A stretch of 64,000 nt of DNA from Vishniacozyma victoriae (Eukaryota > Basidiomycota > Tremellomycetes > Tremellales > Bulleribasidiaceae), in assembly GCA_017654735.1 (NCBI GenBank), contig JADPYG010000090.1, positions 124,001 through 188,000 on the forward strand, in the 5' to 3' direction. The position numbers were made by a program, and so were the translations under genes. Positions 46,002-58,019 of the stretch are shown here, one piece after another. Every line of letters starts with the position of its first letter. Position 1 is the first letter of the stretch. The notes beneath the pieces are model-generated. The model was not told the origin of the DNA. It saw only the letters and a program-made list of their open reading frames with translations, and ran no database searches.

Positions 46002-47895
46002 TCAAGCCTTTGACTTTATTTTCTCAACCAACCGGTCCTACCTCGTCAGCTCAACTCTCAAAGAGATAATCAAGTAACTCACATGAACCTTCTTCATATA
46101 CTCATCCGTAGTAACCCAATCCCCTCTGCCCATATCCTTTCCTTTCATAGCAAGTGCCAAATCCTTAGTCATGACTCCATCAATATCAATGACTTCTACA
46201 CAAGCCTCTTCTAATGATTTTGCGAATTGAGCGAGTTCGGGTGTGTCGTCCAATTTTGCTCGGAAGGCTAGTCCACGGGTCCAGGCGAAGATGGATGCTA
46301 CGGGGTTGGTGGATGTTTCTTGGCCTTTTTGGTATTGCCTGTAATGTCTAGTGACCTGGGAGTCAGCGAGCCGCAAGCGTGGCGAGAGGGGAGTGGGGAG
46401 ATGACCGAAGAAGTTCGATTATCTTGAAGCTGATGGGGAAATAGCAGAGAGACGAAGGTGAAGAGGACATACAGTTCCATGAGCAGCCTCCGACTCCATA
46501 GTCTTTCCATCAGGAGTAATCAATTCAGAAGTCATCATTCCCAAAGATCCAAACCCTTGGGCTAAGATATCCGACATGACATCTCCATCGTAATTCTTAC
46601 ATGCCCAGACGAATCCTCCTGAGGACTTGATAGCTTGAGCTACCATGTCGTCTATTCGTTAGCTTTAGTTAAAAGGGGGGACATACCGATTAGACGATGT
46701 TCGTAGTAAATACCTAATTTCTCGAATTGGGTTTTGTAGGTACTTGAAATCAGTGATGAGCAAGGCAGGTGTAGGATGGACTTACGCATCGTAGATCTCC
46801 TGGAAAATGTCCTTGAATCGTCCATCATATTTCTTCAAGATAGTGCTACCATCAGCCAAGAATATGTGTAACGATGAGGAAAGACTCACTTCTTGGTAGA
46901 CATAAACAAAGGCATCTCCTTCTGAATAGCCATCTTGAAACTAGCATGCGCGAAACCTTTGATACTCTCATCGGTATTATACATTGACATAGCAACTCCC
47001 TTGCCTTTGAAGTCGTAAACGTTCATTTCCGTTGCTTTTGATCCGTCTGCGGGGGTGAAGGTCAGAGTGAGTTTACCAGGTCCAGGAGCGATGAAATCTG
47101 TGGAACGGTATTGATCTCCGAATGCGTGTCGACCGATTACGATTGGCTTCGTCCATCCTGGAACTGGTTTTGGGATCTTTTCAAGAATGATGGGTTCTCG
47201 GAATACAGTTCCACCTAGGATATTTCGGATCTACCCATCAGACCCTTCAACCTCGATTGACAGTGGATTGGAGTAGGGGACATACGGTACCATTAGGACT
47301 TCTCCACATTTCCTTCAGTTTAAATTCCTCGACTCGAGCCTCGTCGGGGGTGATGGTTGCGCATTTGACTCCGACAGAGTATTTCTTGATAGCCTCAGCA
47401 GAGTCGATTGTGACTTGATCGTTTGTCTATGATCAGCTCGATACTCCACTGACAAGGTGCAAAAGGGGGAAGCTTACTGCATCACGAGACTCCATTCCTA
47501 GATCATAGTATTTGAGGTCAATGTCGAGATAAGGGGTAATGAACTACCCATCAGCACCGACACCCCCACAGTTCTCGTATCTGGAGACGTACATCATCCT
47601 TGATCTTCTTCCAGATGATTCTAGTCATTTCATCACCGTCAATCTCAACCACAGGGTTCTTGACTATTGATGAGCTTCGGCTCATTTTGGCATACTACAC
47701 AACTCCTCTGGTGAAGAGTTACACGTACCCTTGATCCTCTCGCCTCCTGCTGGAGTTGCGTAGCATCTAGCAGCCATCATTAGACTCTGATGAGAGCGAA
47801 GGGGGCTAAGCCGGGCTCGGGTGAAGGTGGATGTAAGCTAGAAATGAGCGTGGGGGAGCTAAGCCACGAGGAGCCGGATTGTGACTCACCATCAT
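46002..47895 (-). CDS. IDP1: Isocitrate dehydrogenase, NADP+-dependent
   Basis: About nine exons. The first encodes only two Met codons before the intron; exon 2 continues [19 protein letters not shown], a short Arg/Ser-containing leader that may be a mitochondrial signal. The enzyme core has [77 protein letters not shown] and the IDH signature [36 protein letters not shown] and [13 protein letters not shown] close the active site. It makes 2-oxoglutarate and NADPH from isocitrate. The last exon, [11 protein letters not shown], follows a ~47-nt intron. Confidence 0.94.
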
Positions 47896-48186
47896 GCAGA
47901 CTTGGATCTCAGATGTGGATGAATACTGTGCTCGATATAAACTGTGTGATGATCCCTTGGCTATCCCCTGATATATAGATGAAGGGTTGGTTCTAGCTGA
48001 TAAGGTGTATAGACGGTAGTTTGGACCCACTCGTTCTACCAGTTGATTTCGGGTAATCGCCCGAACCCCGGCCGAAACGGAGCATAACCAATCGTTTACG
48101 TAAACATACAAAGGTGGATCGCTCAGATGAGAGAGATGTCATGACTACGTTGATCGACACTATACATTCAATCAATCAAATTGAAA
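47896..48186. promoter_or_regulatory. Bidirectional promoter, IDP1 / SDHAF3
   Basis: A 291-bp spacer between two divergent mitochondrial-metabolism genes. It contains a CGCCCGAACCCCGGCCG stretch near 48060 and TTACGTAA at about 48096-48103, a perfect 8-bp palindrome of bZIP type. No ORF with an ATG is supported. Confidence 0.45.
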
Positions 48187-48726
48187 ATGAGACCGACAAC
48201 AAGACTTCTAGCCACAGCATCGGCACCATTACCACTCTCCATATCACAAGCTTCAGCCCAACTCATCCCACCAATCCCGTACGTCACCATCGAGGATCGC
48301 AAGTGTCAGTGAGAGCTGATGTTCAGATTATATCGCCGCCTCTTAAGAGTACATCGGAAATTACCAGATGAAATGCGATTCATGGGTGACTCTTACGTCA
48401 AGTCCGAATTTCGATTAACGAGAAAAACGGATAATCCACTACACATCATCGGATTCTTGTCACAGTGGAAGAAGTATTTGGACGATCTACAAGAAGGAGG
48501 TGTAGAGGGGAGAAGGTTGGATGTTGATTCAATGGATCGATTGAGTGTTGAACAGGTTGGACAACTTTATGAGTTGATGCATGCCACAAAGGAGGTTTGG
48601 AAATCGTGAGTCACTCACACCGGGATGGCGGCGCATGTCGGAGCTTCACTGATGGTCAGACCGGCAGAATTGGAGAAACAGGCTGTAGAAGCTGAAGATA
48701 AGTCGAGTGGGAAGGGAAGTCATTAA
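48187..48726 (+). CDS. SDH7: Succinate dehydrogenase assembly factor 3 (LYR protein)
   Basis: Three exons. The N-terminal [20 protein letters not shown] is a mitochondrial presequence. Splicing yields [20 protein letters not shown], the LYR motif, then [20 protein letters not shown] and [20 protein letters not shown], the conserved Acn9/SDHAF3 core. It protects or delivers the Fe-S clusters of the SDH B subunit in the matrix. The C-terminus is short and charged. The yeast gene is SDH7/ACN9; the name is transferred by family. Confidence 0.9.
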
Positions 48727-49048
48727 GAAAAGAGCAGAAGTATAATGGAAATATCTAGATGATTGGCATGGCATAATATTTACGTGAACCGGCTGTCACT
48801 GCAGTCGTCCGCGCCAGATATCGCACTTTGGCGTAGGCACCATTGATATGTCTCTTGCCATCAATACAGTCATCATGCACTGCTCTGCGCCTCTTCGATC
48901 TGCCGTTCCAGCTCACTCATCTACCTCACAGACTTGGTACCCATTAAATGGTCATTGAATATCAGGCACGAAACCACGTGAAAAGCACGCTTGAATGAAA
49001 GTCAACCTGAATGCTCGACATTGACTTTGTACAACCCATCATCACAAA
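48727..49048. other. Intergenic region
   Basis: Terminator of SDHAF3 and promoter of NUP85. I see nothing else. Confidence 0.45.
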
Positions 49049-51847
49049 ATGCCACCCCGTCTAGCAGCTATGGCAGGTGGAAGCAGCTCACAGCTGGGCA
49101 GCTCGGTCTACCGACCATCAGACCCATTCGGCTCAAGTCGCGGGGACACGGAGATGGACGGCTCGACAGTCACTCTGGAGGAGGTGGATGTTGATACCCT
49201 CTACCTCCAGCCTCCTGCTTTCAAGAGGAAGGAAAAGGGCAAATGGCAAGCGTCAGGGCATACTCTTGCTTTTGGACTGAATCCTGTTGATGGAAGCGTT
49301 GCAAGCTGGATCACGCAGAGGGTGAGTTTACGATTTTGGTGAATGGCTAATTTCAGTCGACGCCGGAAACTAGTAAAGCTTCTTCCTCCAAGGTCGCGCC
49401 TCTGCCTCTTGTCGATCAGCTCGTCTCGTTTTCATCGCTTAGCAATATCTCACAACCACTCGCTACCCTCTACACCGAATCTCACACTCTCTTTACTTCA
49501 CTACAACATATCGTAGCCTCCGCCATTCGACTACCAGTGCCTGGACAAGGCCTGAATGCTCGAGGATTGGGCGTGGCGGAAGTATGGAACAAACAAGGCA
49601 AGCAGACGAGTATGGAGGGATTGCTTGGTCCGCCTGGAGCAGAGACTGTTGGGCATATTAGGCGGTTGGTAGGGATGTACCTTGAGGAAGTTGTCAAGTT
49701 GCGCGAGAGCGATGTCGAGCCGGAAGTCAAGGCGAAATTTGATGCTGTCTATCATGTATTGAACCTGGCTATGATCTTGTATCTACCACAAGATGGAAGG
49801 GGAGAGGGTTTATTGGGTGAAGAACTTCTAGATTGGGTCAATGATGTTGATCCCGGTATGTTACCCCTTCTTTGTTAGTAGTGAGCTGACGAACAGCTCC
49901 CGACAATTCCCAAGGAAATGAGATCATGCAGACCAACCAACCTTGGGACCATCCTTCCTTCTGGCCATATATCGCACGATGTATTCTCCGCGGATTCCAC
50001 CTCCCAGCATCCTCTTTCATGCGAACACTCACCGACCACCCCCACGCCCCAATATCGAAACTAGCAGCAATCCTACATCACCACTTATCAGTCTATCCCC
50101 GATCACACCAGACATCGCAATTCCCCCTTGAATCGCAATTTATCAGCGCACATCGATCATGGTTGAGTAGATTACGAGCCGAGGTATCGACTTTCTTAGG
50201 TGGTCGACCCAAGGGCAGTTGGTTAGAAGAGAAGAATGGAGGAGGAAAAGATTGGAAGAGGTGGGAAGATGGATTTAGGGTCGTCATTGACTTGATGGAG
50301 GGTAAGGCTGAGGCTGTATTGGAGCAGGCGGCAGATTGGAGGGAAGCGGTCGGGGCTTGGGGTGTTCTTGTGGATGTTCAGCTCAAAAGGGATGATTTAC
50401 CGTATGTCCCCTTCTTTATGGTATAGGCAAGGCTGACGAGGATAGGACTGCACTCGCACGTATAGTCGAGAAGTTGCCGGTCGATCCATCCGTGCTCGAC
50501 GATACTATCGAGTCCAATCTGTGTAAAGGCAATATCATCCAGGTATGTTTTGCTCCCAAATGATGACCTGTACGAGCATAATGCTGATCTCTTAGGCCAT
50601 GACTGGCTGCCAGGAACTGGATATCTGGCTGGCGGCTCATCTTGGCGATGTCTTTGACAAGCTCGCCCTAATACCAGATGACGAAGAGAGGTCAGCTATC
50701 AACATAACAGTTCGAGTGGGACTGATGATTCAGATTCGAGATGTCATTACGTGACTATTTCCTCCTTGAATACGCCGATATCCTCCAAACAAGCCCACAA
50801 GCCCAATCATTCTGGCGAGTCATATGCGACTACCTCGCAGCAGCAGGCGACGAAGGGCGAAACCGTCTAAAGAACCATATCCTCCATATCAGCCTCAACC
50901 TCGAACCGCCAAAAGTCCCAGAACCACGCGAAGCAGTAGATGGAGAATTGATGGAAGTGGAAGAACCGCCTGTTGATGAGAATCTGAGGCATTTCACTGA
51001 AGTCAGGGAAGCATGCGAGGAGCTAAGATTGGAGAGCGAGTGGAGGACGATGAGCAAGATTGTTGCTGAGCGACTTATTCGGAAGGGAGAGTATGGGATG
51101 GCCGCTGCCATGTGTCTCCAGGCCGAGGACAGCTTCACACTCTCGCTGATTGCGGAGAGGATATGTGATGCTTACCTCGCTAAAGGTATGCTTGCGACAA
51201 CCTTTCTTAAGCTGACAATTAGGCGACGCCGAGTTCTTGAGACTGGTCGATACATTACCCCCCAGTCTACTCAACGAAGCCCCCCTTGCGCTCAGTCAAG
51301 TCCAGCCCGATGGAGCTAAACCACTTGATTTACCAAGTCAATCAGCAGTATCGGTGTTCGCTTCCCGCCTAACCTTCCTAGCGGAATTTAGGGATTACCT
51401 ACTCTTCTTAAGCCAAGGAGCGAGGGATAGAGCAGCGATCCGACTGGTGGACCTTCTACGATCAGGTGTAGCACCTATAGGGATGTGGGCGGTGTTACTG
51501 GTGGAATCTGTAAACCTACTTGAAGGTGAGTCTGATCACAAAGGAGTGATCCTTGGCTGATGGCAGACCCCGATATCTTGTTCACGTCGAATGACTCGTT
51601 TGAGCTCCTTCGTGTACTGGATGAAGTCACTCAGAACTCGAATTACGCTCCGGAAGAATACCTGGACAGTCTCATTATTTACCTACAGCGAAGCGAGGCG
51701 TCTACAGCAACAGCGACAGGACGGGCTGCGGAGAAGGTGACGAAGATGGGATTACCTGAAGCAAATAGGAAATTAGATCAAGTCAGACTAGCATTGGCAA
51801 GGAACTTAGCTAGAGCATTAGTAGTTGGATTTGAGAATCCATTCTAA
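49049..51847 (+). CDS. NUP85: Nucleoporin Nup85 (Y-complex)
   Basis: About eight exons encode a long alpha-helical protein (~800 residues). The layout and blocks such as WDHPSFWPYIARCILRGFHL, WGVLVDVQLKRDDLP, ELDIWLAAHLGDVFDKLALI, FEMSLRDYFLLEYADILQTS and FWRVICDYLAAAGDEGRNRL fit the ACE1-type helical stack of Nup85. ASRLTFLAEFRDYLLFLSQG and SFELLRVLDEVTQN are the C-terminal part. It is a scaffold of the outer nuclear pore ring, binding Seh1. There is no WD or FG repeat. The N-terminus (~90 residues) is disordered. Confidence 0.8.
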
Positions 51848-52211
51848 TATGCATTAGAAGGTATGTGGATAGACGCGCCTTGCTTGTGTCTGTGCCTTGA
51901 GACTAAGTTAAGTCAAGTTACCCCTTGGTGTATGATCAACAATCACTCACTTCCATATACACCGCACAGCTTCGGCTCTTTGTACTTCATCTTATATCGC
52001 TATAGCTGGACTATCGCCAGACCGCTGGAACGGTCTCTCTCCATCAATATAACTCGCATTCGAGTGTTCATCCTGCTACTCAGTGGAATACCTCGGCAAT
52101 TGATCACGCTACCCTAATTGCATCACATCTCCTACCCTCTCTCGCCCGCCATAGCGCATGTATCTATAACTCACGACATCACGAACGAACCACCAGCTCG
52201 ACATATCAGCC
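51848..52211. other. Intergenic region
   Basis: Terminator of NUP85 and promoter of SOG2 (two same-strand genes). No further feature seen. Confidence 0.45.
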
Positions 52212-55200
52212 ATGTCGCGAGGTCCATCACCATCACCGGTCTCTGTCTTACAGCCGCCCATCACCCATTCGGCATCTTCAGTATCGCTTCGATCACATAA
52301 TCTCCGTCTGAACCTCGACTCCAACAATCACCTAAACCACCGTTCTCGATCCAACACCACCCTCTCACCACCTCCGCAAAACGAATACATCCACCCTAGG
52401 AGTCTGAGTCTCTCCCACCAACTTTCACCGACTGAAGCAAAGGATGTAGTCTTAGCTGTCCGGAACCTTCGAGGAGACCTTGAAAGTCCAGCTAGATCTT
52501 ATTCGAATCTTAGAGAGATGGTACTTGATGAAGAGGAAGATGAGGGGGAACAAGATGAAAGTATGTTGATGGAATATGAAACTCCTGGAAAGACCAGAGA
52601 TAGGGACAGGGAGAGGAGGAGGGAGAGAAGTCAAACTCCCGCTAGGGCTGGTGTATCGACCATGCAGAGGATTATGAGGGCTTTAGAGAAAAGTCCAGAT
52701 GAGGGGGATACACTTGATTTGAGTAGGAAGGGAATTGATAATATCGGTGATGAGGAGGTTGAGATGTTCAAGTCGGGAGTCGGGAAGGATCTGAAAGGTG
52801 TTTGGAGGTCAGTCCATCTTCTCTTGACGAACTATCATTGACGAGTAGATTGGCACTGTCTTATAACGCTCTAGATGATGGAGCTATCGTCAAGTCATTC
52901 TCAACCCTAACAAGGCTGAGGTATTTGAACCTCAAAGGGAATCTCCTCACTCAGTTCCCAGAAGCTGTCAGTCTTCTGCGACAGAGGAGGACATAGCTGA
53001 CAATTAGCTCACCCATATGGAAGGTCTCGAGATCCTCGATCTATCAAAGAATAATATCACTGCCTTCCCCGAGGTTCCCAATAAATTGATCAATCTAAAA
53101 GTATTGTCTCTTACGCATAATGGGATATACACTCTTCCGACCTATATGACCTCTTTCGAAAACCTCAAAGTATTTAAGGTCGCCAGTAATCCAATTGAAT
53201 GGCCTGTACGTCTCCAACTCGTGCGATGGGGTAACGCTCATATCTAGCCGAGGGAAGTACTGGGAGCTTTAATTGCGGGCGAGATGGCAGAGAAAGACCC
53301 TGTTACTGGCAAGAGTCGACGTGATGAGGATCTGAGACCTTGGATTGAGAATATGAAGAGCTGGATGAGGCAGAAGAGTGTCGAGACTGAACGATTGTTG
53401 GAAAGAAGTAGGACTGAGGATGACGCGTATCTTGCTTCAGAGTAGGTCTCACATGATCATCGTTGGACGATGCTGATATACAGGGAGGAACCAAGCTCAG
53501 CTGTCTCGTTAGAGAATGGTCAACGAACGCCGTGGCAAGCTACTCCCACTTCTACTGCTCCTTCATCTCAACAGACAGTCAGACGTATCGAACGAGATGA
53601 ATTCTCCAGAGCAGGTTCACCCTCACAACCCCCCTTCTTTGGTCGACACGACTCATCCAACGCTTCAGCCTCTGAAGAAAGTCTCGATCAAATCTCAACA
53701 GTCCGCCGCCTGCCCCATCCCTCAGGATCATCGAGCCATCTACGCCAAGCTTCCACTTCATCCTTCACACCGCCGACATCAGCTACTACAGTCTCTTCAT
53801 CCGGTCATTCTCGAAATCCATCGATGACTATCCCTCAACCATTACCCAATCCTGCCACTCACGGTCACTCGCGTGGAGGGAGTTATGAACCAAACCAGAG
53901 GTTTAGTGGACAATTGTTGGGGAAGAAGTCATTACCGGATCTAAGGCAGAGTCATGCCAAGATCATCTCGGAACGCAGAGGCGATTCAACTCCTGCTGAA
54001 CAGACTCGTCAACTTGGGCTTGGGATCGCCCCGGCGACTCCACCTGGAATATCGTCAACGAGACCGGGTTTTTTACAAATGGCAAGATCAGTTACTGGCG
54101 GTCCATCCTCACCCCGGACTCTTGATGGCGGATTACGCAGGCGGTCCAACGAATTCATGCGACGACTAGGCGGGGATTTGCAAGAAAAGCGATCCTCCCA
54201 AGACGATCCTCATGTGGATGAATCGAAGAACTCGTACTTTCGTCGATTATCTACATTACCGACTTCCTCTATCTCCAAATCAGTCCCTCCGGCACTACTA
54301 GCTGTGATTGATGCTATTCGAGGAATGCTATTCGCAATGTCGCAATTACAAATGGCACTCCGACAATACCTCACCTTCGCCCTCAACGAACGTGTCGCAG
54401 GTGTACTCAATCGAGTAATGGAGCCCGCTGGAGCTTACATGACGACCTTGATCAACGCTCTCGATCGATTCGACTCAATGTCGAGACGAAACAGTGTTCC
54501 GCCTCAGGCTATCCGAGCGGTGCTCGAAGCTACAAAGGAAAGCGTCTCGGTATTCGGTAAAGTCGTGGCTGTACTCAAACTCCAGTCGCCCGCATTGCGG
54601 ACTTGTGATCTACGATATACGAGGACTTTGTTGTTGATGATTTTCGGATCCATGTCGGAGATTGCCAGATCGTGGCAGGAGATGGGACCTTTGTTGAAGG
54701 ATATCAAACCGCTTATATCGCTCGACGGGGGTATTGTAGCGAGGGCATTGGGCGGACATAAGATGATCCCAACCGGATCATTCTCTGGTAGGACACCTAT
54801 TTCGCCAATTCCTGAACGAGGAGAATCGCATTCACCACAATCTGTCCCACGGGGAAGTCTGTCAACAGTCACGGGTGGATCACCAATCGTAGAGGAGACT
54901 ACCGATTCGTTGAGGGCGGATGATGGAGATCCCCGACTGCCTAGGAATCGACGTCAAGGCGGATCATTCTCTACTCGAGATGTTGAAAAGGGGATGATGA
55001 TGGGTTCACCTGGTATACCTAAACCAGGCGACAATGCACCGTTGGGATACCTTCGACATCGTCCTTCGGAATCTGCACATAGTGCTCTCGGTCAAATGGA
55101 GGAATCTGATCACGACGCCGATAATACCACAGTCACGATACCGTCTTTCCCCATCAAGGCTATATCGCCAAATGGGACTTCGGCGAATATCGCACTTACC

Positions 55201-56136
55201 CCTACCGATCCCGATCCAATATCCATGCCCCCACCTTGGCCTCATGCTATGCGTAATGGACATAAACCAATGTCATCCTCTGGATCAAGTCACGCGCTAT
55301 CTATCGCTACTGGTCCCCAACCTTCTTTCAGGAAACTATCGGTCGATGTCCGTCCGCCCACCCCGACATCTGCTACATTGTTTGACGAGGATTTATTGGA
55401 TGTAATCGAGAGCGCGACCGAGAAGGCTTTCACGACCTGGCTACGTCTCGCCGAGGATGTAGGTGGTGCTTCACCCTTATCTGCCAATGGCTCAAGTCAT
55501 TCGAAATCACCATCTCAGGGTAGCTTGAATAGCAATTCCGACTTTTCAAGAACATTCATGTCGAACAGACCGGATGACATATCGGCACAACATCACGCCG
55601 AACTACTCGCCGTCTTATCACATGCCGAACAAACCACTTCCAATCTCAGAGAATCTTTAATGGGCCTTCGAGCAAATCCGGCAAGTTACGCCCGAACAAC
55701 CTTACCAGACGATACACAAGCCTTCATCCAGGTCGTGGTACGCGTCTCGGGTCTCGTCAAGGTCATCTCGATAAATCACACATTCTCCCAAGCGGTTCGA
55801 TCAAGTATTTCACGCCTAACTCAATGTACAAGAGAATGCGCAATTCTAATGCAAGTCTCCTCCCTTCGACCTGGATTAACGCCTTCGCCTTACTCTGCAA
55901 ACTCTGCACCTGGAAAATTACATCGATCTCAATTGAGTTTAACAAGTTCAGGTCCGGGGGGTAGTAGTGAAGATTTGACTACTCCTCATTCGGCTTCTAC
56001 GCCTGGGTCTGCTGGATGGGGGTCGGCTACGGGCAGTGGGAATGGGAATGGGAGTGGATTGAGGGGGCTGCAGTTGCCTAGGAGGCAATTGGCTCTTAAT
56101 CGGGATAGAAGTGGCACCATGGGTAGGAGGGCTTAA
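52212..56136 (+). CDS. SOG2: Leucine-rich repeat protein Sog2, RAM pathway
   Basis: Five exons, the last very long (~890 codons). After a ~200-residue disordered start come LRRs: LALSYNALDD, LRYLNLKGNLLTQFPEA, LEILDLSKNNITAFPEVP and LKVLSLTHNGIYTLPTYM. The C-terminal half has long Ser/Pro-rich linkers and helical blocks typical of the SOG2 domain: AIRGMLFAMSQLQMALRQYL with FALNERVAGVLNRVMEP, LRTCDLRYTRTLLLMIFGSM, and DEDLLDVIESATEKAFTTWL. Sog2 is a partner of Kic1 kinase upstream of Cbk1 in polarity and cell separation. The end is Gly/Ser-rich and low in complexity. Confidence 0.85.
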
Positions 56137-56675
56137 CCCGACTCAGCCAAAGATGACGATAACGATGATGCATCCGTCGATGCCACGAAGCGAGTTCTAT
56201 CGATCATGCCCATCCTGGCTGATTGAGGCATAAATGCTTACGTGCGGTGCTTCGGCCGTGGCATGATTGCCAAGCTCATCTTCAAATATGACAGCTTCTC
56301 ATATCAAAGGAGATCCAGTCGACGAAACACGAATCAACGATCGCATCAAAGGACAGCGTCTCTAGAATCAATCAAGTCGATCGTTCATCAAGTATACAAA
56401 GGTAATCCTCGGTAATGGATCCCTCTGCGTAGGCTACAGAGGCGAGGAAGCCCGATATCTCTCATGTCGTCATGGTGAAGCAGAGCAGCTTCTTTCAAGA
56501 CACAAAGGTAGGTCTGAATGACTCGATATCTCGAGCTCATAAGACGACTATATAATGGACGCTCGTCCGACGAAATTGTCTACTTCTTTATCATTCCGTT
56601 TCCTCTTTCTACCTAGTCATCGGGCTTACTTATCAACACTTCACATCCCAGCATACACATATACCTATCCACTAC
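56137..56675. other. Intergenic region
   Basis: 539 bp between SOG2 and a small acidic ORF. It includes an ATG-rich (GATGACGATAACGATGATG) stretch near 56150. No gene is supported. Confidence 0.4.
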
Positions 56676-57035
56676 ATGGCTCCGATACTATCCCGCGGTG
56701 TTGCCAGCTACCTTGCCCCTCCAACCAACGAAGAAGATCAGTACACTTACCCTGACCACCCCATCGCAGAGTTCACCGACAATCTCGATAACAGCGATAA
56801 CCAAGGCGATGATGTCAACGAAGAGGAGCAAGACGATGAAGGCTATGAGAGCTCTCCCGATCCTTTTGAAGCAGACGATGACCTCGCCGATAAGCGACTT
56901 TTGTCCGTGCCATCGACCATTGATGGGGGAAACAAGACCTTGGTACGACGAGCTGAATGGTCTAATTATGGATCACAATCCAGCAAATGGAAGGATTCGA
57001 TGGCACTGGTCTTTTCTGTCTGTTCTCGTGTGTAG
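56676..57035 (+). CDS. Small acidic hypothetical protein
   Basis: An uninterrupted 119-codon frame with a good ATG context (ACTACATGGC). Residues 25-75 are dominated by Asp, Glu and Asn (DDVNEEEQDDEGYESS); the ends are neutral to basic and there is no membrane segment. I do not recognise it. A TATATAATGG string at about 56550 lies upstream. It may be a lineage-specific nuclear or disordered protein, or a chance ORF. Confidence 0.45.
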   Translation: MAPILSRGVASYLAPPTNEEDQYTYPDHPIAEFTDNLDNSDNQGDDVNEEEQDDEGYESSPDPFEADDDLADKRLLSVPSTIDGGNKTLVRRAEWSNYGSQSSKWKDSMALVFSVCSRV

Positions 57036-58019
57036 CTGTGTGGATCTGAGTGAATCATTTGTATAATTTATATGTCTTAACATCTTTCGGCTCTACTAAA
57101 TCACGGGACAAGTTTGAGGGATTGGCTCTGTATCCAACGTGGCGAACTCCCGATAATGAGCTCAGTACTCCGACTCTCCGGTAATGTATTCACCTATAAA
57201 CACGGTCCTGGGAAACGTCCCCGCTCGGTGTATGGGCAGGGATGCGGCTCACCATCCGGCTATGAGTGAGAAGGACACACGTTCGTGGCAAGATACTGAC
57301 AAAGGATGATACACTTGATACTTATAGAGTGGACGACGCAAAAGAAGAAACCCTTTCACGGCTGGCCAAGGTATCCCCATTGTCCTTCCTCCACCTCGAC
57401 TCTCTTCGCAAAGGATTGCATAATCCCTGCTTTTATGAGAGTTGATACCCAGTGTGACTTGACTCAGAAAGCGTGAACATGCATTTTGAGCTACAAAAGA
57501 CCGGCGCATCTGGTTGGTGATACCCCGTGGATTGTTTTTCATGATCTAGCCAAGGAGACCTGGAAAAAGGATTTGGGAGAGTGACAACGGCGGTGGTTTA
57601 TGCTTGAAGGAATCCAGGTTTCTGCGGCGCATTAAAGCACACAAAGTTTCCGAGGTTCGACGAGAATTCCAGATCGCACTCAAAAAGTCAAAGATCAGAA
57701 TTGGGACACTGCATGCGCCGTAATAGATGAATAGATGCGATACGAAAATGCCATCAAGAAAGAGGATCGGCGCAGTTTGATGACATGCCCGTCATTCACC
57801 TTTCTTTCAACATCGGGTGTTTTAAGGAACGATATCAAGCGATTACTTACCACATTCAGCAGTTTCACAATACGGATGTAGTCATCAATACCGTTCACAA
57901 AGATCTTCGGGCATATTGCTGCAACAGTGATATCTTCCACGCTATACTCCTGGATCATGGTATTTCCATTTCTAAAGTTCCTCACTCCTAGACAGGATCG
58001 ATCACCAAATCCAGAAACG
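57036..58019. other. Long intergenic region
   Basis: 984 bp with only short, poorly coding ORFs on both strands. It includes the promoter of the kinase gene. Confidence 0.45.

Noticed and set aside
48000..48111. Upstream in-frame extension of IDP1 that could be a longer mitochondrial presequence
   Set aside because: The frame stays open but has only a TTG at its start, no ATG; the Met codons at 47895 are the first ATG.
57695..57985. Minus-strand ORF of 96 codons upstream of the kinase
   Set aside because: It has no recognisable motif and overlaps the likely kinase promoter; treated as chance.
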